Part shown: in pieces, positions 1 to 4,576 of the stretch
Layout of the letters: the number at the start of each line of letters is the position of its first letter
How positions within the stretch are numbered: position 1 is the stretch's first letter
Source of the DNA: Anaerolineae bacterium
GTDB taxonomy: Bacteria > Chloroflexota > Anaerolineae > Aggregatilineales > Aggregatilineaceae
DNA: 8,355 nt
Reading direction: 5' to 3'
Assembly (NCBI GenBank): GCA_018056405.1
Contig: JAGPFT010000099.1
Span: 1-8,355, forward strand
Notes under the pieces: model-generated
What the model was told of the DNA's origin: nothing
What the model saw: the letters and a program-made list of their open reading frames with translations, nothing else
The model's database searches: none
Translations under genes and position numbers: made by a program

Positions 1-1407
1 CAGGAACAGGGCGAACACCATGATCCACATCGCCGAGAAGAAGCCCTCAACGATATGGCCGCGCATCCGACCCCGCACCACCTGGATAGCGGCCAGCACC
101 AGGCCAATCAACGCCACCGGCAACTTGAGATTGTTGGGGAACTCGAAGCTGTAGACAAGGATCGCCGCCGACAGGCTGCCCACAATGACGAACAGCGCCC
201 ACACGCTGGACAGATAGCCCAACGACAACCCTTCGAGAATGACCGAAGCCGGCCCGAAGCGCGTCGAAGATGCGATGGTCTGCACGCGCTTGCTCTTGGC
301 GCTCGTGGCATACGACGTGAGCGGGTTGAAGGTCACGGCCAGGCCCACCCCCACTGCCACCAGAGTCGCCAGCGAAAGCTGCCCGGCGTAGAGCCACGCC
401 AGCAGGAAGGTCGAACCGATAGTGATGCCGCTCGACACTTCGTAGCTCTTGAACATCGCCTCTTCGGCGTCATCTACGTGCCACAGCGACACCGCATACG
501 TGCCGACAATCGAACTCACCACACCAATGCCGCGCACCAGCAGGGGCAGGACAATCCAGTACAACTCCCCATTGAGCGCAGTCAGCGCCAGGCCCAGGAT
601 CAGGCTGGACACAATGGTCACTTCGTAGGACTCGAAGATGTCCGCCGCCATGCCCGCGCAGTCGCCCACATTGTCGCCAACAAGGTCAGCCACCACTGCC
701 GCGTTGCGCGGATCGTCCTCTTCCATGCCGGCCTCGACCTTACCTACCAGGTCAGCACCCACGTCGGCTGCTTTGGTGTAGATGCCGCCGCCCACGCGCA
801 TGAAGAGCGCCAGCAGCGTACCGCCGAAGCCGAAGCCCAGCAGCACGTCCGGCGATGCCTTGCCGAAGATGATGAAGATGGTCGTGCCGCCCAACAGACC
901 CAACCCGTCGGTCAGCATCCCGGTGATCGTCCCCGAACGGTAGGCAATCTTCAGCGCTTCCTGGTACCCGCCGCGCTCCGCCGCCGCCGCAACCCGCACA
1001 TTGCCCTGCACGGCCATGTTCATGCCGAAGAAGCCGACCATCGCCGAGAACGACGACCCCATCACGAAGGCCAGCGCGCGCGCTATGGCAATGACCAGCC
1101 GGGCCTTATCCTTATCCCCGTCAAAGTACTCGTTGGCCTCTGGGGTTGGGCTGACCACAAACACACTCAGAAACATGGCTATGGTCAGCAGGGCAATCAG
1201 CACGACCACGGTCTTGAGCTGCGTGCGCAGGTAGGCGTTCGCGCCATCGCGAATATGCCCCCAGTGACGCTGCATCTCCGCATTGCCCTTGTCAGCGGCC
1301 ATGATGTAGTTCCGCAGCCAGAGCGCATAGCTGAGCGCTAGGCCGGCTATAGCAAGGACGATGAAGATCATCACTTGCTCGAAGACCTCGATATCCATTT
1401 GGAACAT
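1..1407 (-). CDS. hppA: Membrane-bound ion-translocating pyrophosphatase (partial, N-terminal 469 codons)
   Basis: The reading frame is open from ATG at 1407 down to the left edge with no stop, so the C-terminal part is missing. The family hydrolyses PPi in the cytoplasm and pumps H+ or Na+ across the membrane through about 16 helices. The translation shows the family signature: RVGGGIYTKAADVGADLVGKVE-type loop (DVGADLVGKVE at residues 215-225), EDDPRN at 230-235, and GDNVGDCAGMAADIFESY from residue 244, which together supply most of the Mg-PPi-binding Asp/Glu/Lys residues. Hydrophobic helices alternate with short loops throughout. The start is chosen for AGGAGG at 1424-1419, 11 nt upstream; a second ATG at 1398 lies too far from it. 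The residue that separates K+-dependent from K+-independent enzymes lies further C-terminal, so ion and K+ type cannot be read here. It is preceded by its own likely promoter and is probably not co-transcribed with the gene upstream. Confidence 0.96.
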   Translation of the reverse strand, partial: MFQMDIEVFEQVMIFIVLAIAGLALSYALWLRNYIMAADKGNAEMQRHWGHIRDGANAYLRTQLKTVVVLIALLTIAMFLSVFVVSPTPEANEYFDGDKDKARLVIAIARALAFVMGSSFSAMVGFFGMNMAVQGNVRVAAAAERGGYQEALKIAYRSGTITGMLTDGLGLLGGTTIFIIFGKASPDVLLGFGFGGTLLALFMRVGGGIYTKAADVGADLVGKVEAGMEEDDPRNAAVVADLVGDNVGDCAGMAADIFESYEVTIVSSLILGLALTALNGELYWIVLPLLVRGIGVVSSIVGTYAVSLWHVDDAEEAMFKSYEVSSGITIGSTFLLAWLYAGQLSLATLVAVGVGLAVTFNPLTSYATSAKSKRVQTIASSTRFGPASVILEGLSLGYLSSVWALFVIVGSLSAAILVYSFEFPNNLKLPVALIGLVLAAIQVVRGRMRGHIVEGFFSAMWIMVFALFL

Positions 1408-1535
1408 ATTGCGGTACCCCTCCTGGTGGGCAGCGGCCCAAAGTGTCACCCGATGCAGGTAGCTCCAACTGATTTAGTGCAGGCTGCCATTGCCGTCACT
1501 CGACGCTTTGGGGCATCGAAAAGACAACGGGTTGC

Positions 1536-1565
1536 ATTGTACCGCGAAGCTGCACACAGGGCCAA
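1536..1565 (-). promoter_or_regulatory. Predicted sigma-70 promoter of hppA
   Basis: Read on the minus strand, TTGGCC (1565-1560) and TACAAT (1541-1536) are separated by 18 nt. The -10 matches five of six consensus bases and the -35 four of six. Transcription would start near 1529 and leave a leader of about 120 nt before the ATG at 1407. The leader can form two competing or pseudoknotted pairings: CCCAAAG/CTTTGGG (1437-1443 with 1506-1512) and CGATGC/GCATCG (1451-1456 with 1513-1518). Prediction from sequence only. Confidence 0.45.
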
Positions 1566-1603
1566 TATGTTCTGCCAAGCAACAGTGTTGTAGGGGACGA
1601 TTG

Positions 1604-2608
1604 TCAGAATAGACGCGCAATCTCATCCACCAGGGGGCGGGCCAACATGCCGCGCGTCGCGTCGCACACGGTGACCGGCCCAGCGATCATGCGCCCCAGG
1701 TGATAGGCAGGGATGCCCGCCCTCGCATAAGCGTCCAACATAGCCGGCAGGCACGCAGGAGTGACTGTGAGCAGCAGCGCGCCGGAGGCGATGGCGCACG
1801 CCGGGTCCAACCCGAAGAAGCGGCATAGCGCTGCTGCCTCTGGCAGCCAGGGCTGAGCGTCGCCATACAGCGACACTTCTACGCCGCACCGGCTGGCCTC
1901 CGCCATCTCCCACAGCGCCGTCACGACTCCGCCCTCAGTCGGGTCGTGCATAGCGGTCACGCCGCCTACGCTCATTGCCACTGCCGCATCGCGCACCACA
2001 CTGACGCCGGGCGCGTGCAGGAACGCAGCGGCGCGGTCGAGCAGGTCTTCGGGAAAATGGCCCGCCAGTTGGTCGCGCTTTTCGCGCGCGATGATGGCGG
2101 CAGCCTCCACCGGCGCACCTTTGGTGAGCAGGATCGCGTCGCCGGGCTGCGCGCCGCCCGTGCGCACCAGCCGCTCCGGGGCGACTTCGCCTAACATGCA
2201 CCCCACCACAATCGGACGGTCGAGGCCATAAGTCACTTCGGTGTGCCCGCCGACGACCGCCACGCCGAGATCGCGGCACGCAGCGCCCATCTGCCCGAAG
2301 ATGGCCCGCGCCAGGTCTGCCGTTGCACTTCCGCCAGGGAGCAGCAGGGTCGCCAGGAACCACAGCGGCGCGGCCCCGGTGGTGGCGATGTCGTTGGCGC
2401 ACACCTGCACTGCGTACCAGCCGATCTCATCGGTGGCGAAGGTGATCGGGTCGGTCTTGGCAACCAGGTAACGGTCAGGCAGCGCGATCACCGCCGCGTC
2501 CTCGCCGACCTGTGGTCCCAACACCACGCGCGGATCGGCTGTTGGCAGGCCAGCCAACAACTCAGCCAGCAGATCATGGGGAATCTTGCCCACCGGCAGC
2601 CGCGTCAT
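1604..2608 (-). CDS. AIR-synthase-family protein, HypE-like, substrate unknown
   Basis: This 334-residue protein has the two-domain architecture of the PurM/HypE/SelD/ThiL superfamily, whose members bind ATP and make phosphorylated or dehydrated intermediates. Visible motifs are GEDAAVI (35-41), KTDPITF (51-57), ANDIATTGAAP (71-81), GGHTEV (120-125), PGDAILLTKG (155-164) and HDPTEGGVVTALWEMAEAS (221-239), which match HypE-type proteins best. It ends in VDEIARLF and lacks the C-terminal Pro-Arg-x-Cys tail whose cysteine HypE uses to carry the thiocarboxamide/cyanide group, so it should not be called hypE. No hydrogenase-maturation genes are nearby. An in-frame TGA six codons upstream leaves ATG 2608 as the first start. 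Its Shine-Dalgarno is poor (GAGG, 13 nt away), in contrast with the strong one of the short ORF in its leader, which suggests control of expression in the leader. Confidence 0.88.
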   Translation of the reverse strand: MTRLPVGKIPHDLLAELLAGLPTADPRVVLGPQVGEDAAVIALPDRYLVAKTDPITFATDEIGWYAVQVCANDIATTGAAPLWFLATLLLPGGSATADLARAIFGQMGAACRDLGVAVVGGHTEVTYGLDRPIVVGCMLGEVAPERLVRTGGAQPGDAILLTKGAPVEAAAIIAREKRDQLAGHFPEDLLDRAAAFLHAPGVSVVRDAAVAMSVGGVTAMHDPTEGGVVTALWEMAEASRCGVEVSLYGDAQPWLPEAAALCRFFGLDPACAIASGALLLTVTPACLPAMLDAYARAGIPAYHLGRMIAGPVTVCDATRGMLARPLVDEIARLF

Positions 2609-2636
2609 AGCTTGCCCGCTGCCTCACATCTCCCGT

Positions 2637-2669
2637 AAAAGGCAGGTCCCCGAAACAGGTTCGGGGACC
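2637..2669 (-). terminator. Terminator-like hairpin (possible attenuator) upstream of the AIR-synthase-like gene
   Basis: GGTCCCCGAA and TTCGGGGACC (2669-2660 with 2654-2645) form a perfect 10-bp stem with a 5-nt loop, followed on the minus strand by TGCC and then TTTT (2640-2637). The stem is strong, but the U-tract is short and displaced by four bases, so termination would probably be partial. It sits about 35 nt before the start codon of the gene it would control, which fits an attenuator better than an end-of-gene terminator. On the plus strand no T-run follows. Confidence 0.45.
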
Positions 2670-2677
2670 CCGGTCTT

Positions 2678-2728
2678 GAGCGCTGTGACACCGACTACTT
2701 CAACCGAAGGAGGGGTGTCACAACGCTC
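2678..2728 (-). promoter_or_regulatory. Leader stem 2:3, 15-bp inverted repeat across the leader-ORF stop
   Basis: On the minus-strand RNA, GAGCGTTGTGACACC (2728-2714, inside the leader ORF) pairs with GGTGTCACAGCGCTC (2692-2678, after its stop) in 15 continuous base pairs, one of them a U-G wobble (2723 with 2683). In plus-strand RNA that pair would be A-C, so the repeat fits a structure made in the minus-strand transcript. The 21-nt loop holds a further CTTC/GAAG stem. A ribosome at the leader stop codon would cover the distal arm. Confidence 0.6.
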
Positions 2729-2751
2729 CACTGCAAACTACCATCGTTCAT
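2695..2751 (-). CDS. Putative 18-residue leader peptide
   Basis: ATG at 2751 opens a frame encoding MNDGSLQWSVVTPLLRLK and ending in TAG at 2697-2695. It is preceded by AAGGAGGTG (2766-2758), a nine-base match to the anti-Shine-Dalgarno sequence of 16S rRNA with 8 nt between AGGAGG and ATG, the best ribosome-binding site in the window. It lies 86 nt upstream of the AIR-synthase-like start, in the same direction, and downstream of a near-consensus promoter. Codons for residues 9-16 overlap the central arm of two alternative RNA stems, as expected for a regulatory leader ORF whose translation decides the fold. There is no run of one amino acid that would name the signal (one Trp, four Leu). I recognise no homologue. 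It could instead be a chance ORF or the remnant of a decayed gene or repeat. Confidence 0.5.
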   Translation of the reverse strand: MNDGSLQWSVVTPLLRLK

Positions 2752-2767
2752 AGACACCACCTCCTTC
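2706..2767 (-). promoter_or_regulatory. Alternative leader stem 1:2 that sequesters the leader Shine-Dalgarno
   Basis: GAAGGAGGTGGTGTC (2767-2753), which contains the leader-ORF Shine-Dalgarno, can pair with GACACCCCTCCTTC (2719-2706) inside the same ORF: 14 bp with a single bulged U. This uses the same central segment as the 2:3 stem, so the two folds exclude each other. When 1:2 forms, the leader ribosome-binding site is hidden; when 2:3 forms, it is free. The pairing is seen directly in the sequence; its role as a switch is inference. Confidence 0.5.
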
Positions 2768-2836
2768 TGTTTGAGATGGCATTTTCAGCGGCAAGCCCTG
2801 CAACACCTGGCAGCAGGGCCATACCGCGATGGCCAG

Positions 2837-2866
2837 ATTATCGCACAGGCGGCCACGCCGTGTCAA
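2837..2866 (-). promoter_or_regulatory. Near-consensus sigma-70 promoter of the AIR-synthase-like transcription unit
   Basis: On the minus strand, a perfect TTGACA (2866-2861) is followed after 18 nt by GATAAT (2842-2837), five of six consensus bases. It is the best promoter match I found in the window and points towards the leader ORF and the AIR-synthase-like gene. The predicted start is near 2830. Confidence 0.65.
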
Positions 2867-2912
2867 ACAAGGGGTGCGTGCAAAACCTGTCAGGCAACAG
2901 GGTCGTGCTCCT

Positions 2913-2956
2913 TAGCCTCACCCCTGCCGGGCACAGCGAGACTGGGGGTGAGGCTA
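2913..2956. repeat. 12-bp perfect inverted repeat in the divergent intergenic region
   Basis: TAGCCTCACCCC (2913-2924) and GGGGTGAGGCTA (2945-2956) are perfect complements, extended inward by a T-G pair, with an 18-nt loop. There is no T-run on either side, so a standard intrinsic terminator is unlikely. It lies upstream of the minus-strand promoter and about 130 nt before the secreted-protein start, so it could be an operator, a dispersed palindromic repeat or a bidirectional transcription barrier. Confidence 0.6.
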
Positions 2957-3000
2957 CTGCCAGCGTCACACGTATCGCTGACAACCTTTGCGCGCACCCA

Positions 3001-3035
3001 AGCCCCGATCTTATTTGCGTGTTCAGATCGGGGTT
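3001..3035. repeat. 10-bp inverted repeat upstream of the secreted-protein operon
   Basis: AGCCCCGATC (3001-3010) and GATCGGGGTT (3026-3035) pair over ten positions with one G-T, leaving a 15-nt loop. It ends 50 nt before the ATG at 3086. The only plus-strand promoter candidate I can find is weak (TTGCGT, 17 nt, TAGACT at 3038-3043) and overlaps this dyad. The dyad may therefore be an operator or part of the operon's 5' leader. No convincing promoter for the operon is visible. Confidence 0.45.
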
Positions 3036-3085
3036 GTTAGACTCACAAGGTTGGCTTGCACGAAGTCCGAGTCCCAGGGGGCGGG

Positions 3086-3868
3086 ATGAAACGCGGGTAC
3101 CGGCTGGGCGTTTTTCTGGCTGCGGTAGGGGCTGCCGCATGTCTGTGGCCCCCGCCCACGCTCGCAGGCATAGCGGCCCAGACACCTGACCAGATACTCA
3201 GCGCCATCACCTTTCCGGCGGACGGCGCGCAGTTGTTCGGGCTGGTCAATGTCCTGGGCAGCGCCGCGCACCCGATGGGATTCGCCCGTTACACCCTCGA
3301 ATACGACGACTTGAGCGATCCCGACGTGCTGTGGCTACCAGTGCAGCCGCCCGTGCAACAGCAGGTGCGCGACGGTGTGCTGGGTACCTGGGACACGAAC
3401 CTGGTGCCCGACGGTTTCTACCGGCTGCGGCTGCGCGTGTTTCTGGATGATGAACGCACCGGTGAGTACATCGTGTCGAATCTGCGCGTCGCCAACAGCC
3501 TGCCAACGCCCGTCCCTACGCTCCCGCTTGTCAACGTAGCCCCCCTCAGCCCGGTACCCTCGCCCGGCCCATCGCCCACGTCGCCGGTCTTCCAGCCGCC
3601 CGGCAATGCTCCAGCGTCCGGCGAGGCAGCAGGTCTTGCGCAACCTCCGGCACCCACCTCGCTTGGGGACAGCAGCTTGCCAGAAGAGGAGAAGGCGACT
3701 ACGCGGCTTAACACAGAGCGCATTGCCGATGCATTCTGTGCGGGATTCTACCTGGTCGCTGTGGGATTTGCGCTCATGCTTGGCTACGTCTTGCTGCGCC
3801 GCCGTTTGCGCGCGTCCCCGCACGCGGCAGACCGGCAGCCGCCGGATCGCTGGCGGGACGGTGCGTGA
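3086..3868 (+). CDS. Secreted, C-terminally membrane-anchored protein with an Ig-like beta domain
   Basis: I do not recognise a named family. The 260-residue product starts with a signal peptide (MKRGYR, then a hydrophobic stretch to about residue 21, likely cleaved near residues 28-31). Residues 42-135 form a probable beta-sandwich with 'FPADGAQLFGLVNVLGSA' and 'GTWDTNLVPDGFYRLRLRV', a motif pattern I associate with extracellular Chloroflexota proteins. A Pro/Ser/Thr-rich linker follows (139-195), then a transmembrane helix (about 216-237) and an Arg-rich cytoplasmic tail beginning LRRRLR. The domain should sit outside the cell. The start is ATG 3086, preceded by a G-rich ribosome-binding site (AGGGGGCGGG); an in-frame TTG at 3056 would only add ten residues before the signal peptide. 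Cys19 follows AAA and is a poor lipobox. The gene lies just upstream of pth in the same direction. Role unknown. Confidence 0.8.
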   Translation: MKRGYRLGVFLAAVGAAACLWPPPTLAGIAAQTPDQILSAITFPADGAQLFGLVNVLGSAAHPMGFARYTLEYDDLSDPDVLWLPVQPPVQQQVRDGVLGTWDTNLVPDGFYRLRLRVFLDDERTGEYIVSNLRVANSLPTPVPTLPLVNVAPLSPVPSPGPSPTSPVFQPPGNAPASGEAAGLAQPPAPTSLGDSSLPEEEKATTRLNTERIADAFCAGFYLVAVGFALMLGYVLLRRRLRASPHAADRQPPDRWRDGA

Positions 3869-3925
3869 CTCCAGCCAGGAATGATCAACAAACGGCATTT
3901 CTTGAAGTCAGGGCAGATGTCTGGC

Positions 3926-4576
3926 ATGTTTCTGATCGTAGGGTTGGGCAATCCTGGCCGGGAGTACGCGAACACCCGGCACAATATTGGCTTCCGCTGC
4001 GTGGACGCCCTGGCGGCGCGCCACAACCTCGCCTTCGAGGACAAGAAGAAGTCAAAAGCCAAGATCGCGCTAGGGAGCATCCAGGGCCACCGTGTGCTGC
4101 TGGCCAAGCCGCAAACGTACATGAACCTCAGCGGGAGTGCCGTGCAGGGTCTGGCAGCGTTCTACCAGATTCCGCCCGCCCAGATGATGGTCATCTTTGA
4201 CGACCTCGACCTGCCAGTTGGCACGCTGCGCATCCGCCCCAAAGGAGGCTCCGGCGGGCACAAAGGTGTCACTGACATCATCCAACGGCTGGGCACGCAG
4301 GACTTCCCGCGTATTCGCGTGGGCATTGGCCGCCCGGATACGCTCATGGACCCCGCCAGCTACGTCCTGCGGCCCTTCGAGGGGCCGGACGAAGCAGAGA
4401 TCGCGGGGGCTGTCGAGCGCGTAATCCTGGCCGTCGAGACGTGGCTGACCGAGGGCATTGACCTGGCAATGAACTGCTACAACGGCTCGCCCGAAGAGAT
4501 CGCTCAACGCGCCACCAGGCCAACCTCTCCTGCCGTGCCCACTTCTCCGGCTGCTGAAGATGACCGTGACTCTTGA
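3926..4576 (+). CDS. pth: Peptidyl-tRNA hydrolase
   Basis: The enzyme cleaves peptidyl-tRNA that has dropped off ribosomes, releasing tRNA for reuse in the cytoplasm. Numbered from ATG 3926 (216 residues), the sequence has MFLIVGLGNPG at the N-terminus, Asn9 and the catalytic His19 in TRHNIGF, Asn67 in PQTYMNLSG, and Asp92 in FDDLDLP, all matching the E. coli active site. The GGHNG motif reads GGHKG, so Lys113 replaces the substrate-contacting Asn114 of E. coli. A Pro/Ser-rich tail ends the protein. Start choice is uncertain: ATG 3926 matches the usual family start, ATG 3917 has AGGG only 3 nt upstream, and ATG 3881 would add 15 residues with no suitable ribosome-binding site. The gene follows the secreted-protein gene and overlaps mfd by 17 nt, indicating an operon with translational coupling. 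Confidence 0.96.
   Translation: MFLIVGLGNPGREYANTRHNIGFRCVDALAARHNLAFEDKKKSKAKIALGSIQGHRVLLAKPQTYMNLSGSAVQGLAAFYQIPPAQMMVIFDDLDLPVGTLRIRPKGGSGGHKGVTDIIQRLGTQDFPRIRVGIGRPDTLMDPASYVLRPFEGPDEAEIAGAVERVILAVETWLTEGIDLAMNCYNGSPEEIAQRATRPTSPAVPTSPAAEDDRDS

Larger units (their letters stand above)
2609..2830 (-). other. Structured 5' leader of the AIR-synthase-like gene
   Basis: If transcription starts about 7 nt after the predicted -10 box, the mRNA carries roughly 220 nt before the start codon. In transcript order it holds a hairpin GCCCTGC/GCAGGGC (2819-2813 with 2801-2795), a weak pairing GCCATC/GATGGT that loops out the next ribosome-binding site (2780-2775 with 2745-2740), an 18-codon ORF, two mutually exclusive long stems and a terminator-like hairpin. 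I looked for TPP, T-box, GEMM and guanidine riboswitch signatures and saw none. The combination looks like an attenuator, but nothing here shows what signal it senses. Confidence 0.5.

Noticed and set aside
55..1341. A 428-codon plus-strand open frame, His/Gln/Arg-rich
   Set aside because: It lies antisense to hppA, whose translation carries unmistakable pyrophosphatase motifs. The open frame is a by-product of high GC content.
1..1407. Assigning Na+ versus H+ specificity or K+ dependence to the pyrophosphatase
   Set aside because: The deciding C-terminal residues are outside the window.
1375..1593. A 72-codon plus-strand open frame between hppA and the AIR-synthase-like gene
   Set aside because: It overlaps the hppA start and promoter on the other strand, lacks a Shine-Dalgarno and shows no family motif.
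2678..2728. Terminal inverted repeat of an insertion sequence
   Set aside because: The arms lie only 21 nt apart with no transposase fragment or visible target duplication. A small dispersed palindromic repeat remains possible and would need a genome search.
2609..2830. A known riboswitch or T-box in the AIR-synthase-like leader
   Set aside because: I saw no TPP core, no T-box anti-terminator sequence and no GEMM or guanidine motif. ACGGGAG at 2636-2630 on the minus strand resembles part of a guanidine motif but stands alone.
2838..3185. A 115-codon minus-strand open frame upstream of the AIR-synthase-like gene
   Set aside because: It overlaps the start of the secreted-protein gene and the minus-strand promoter, and I see no start signal or recognisable motif.
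2776..3189. A 137-codon plus-strand open frame across the divergent intergenic region
   Set aside because: It runs through the inverted repeats and over the signal peptide of the secreted protein, has no ribosome-binding site, and its composition is not protein-like.
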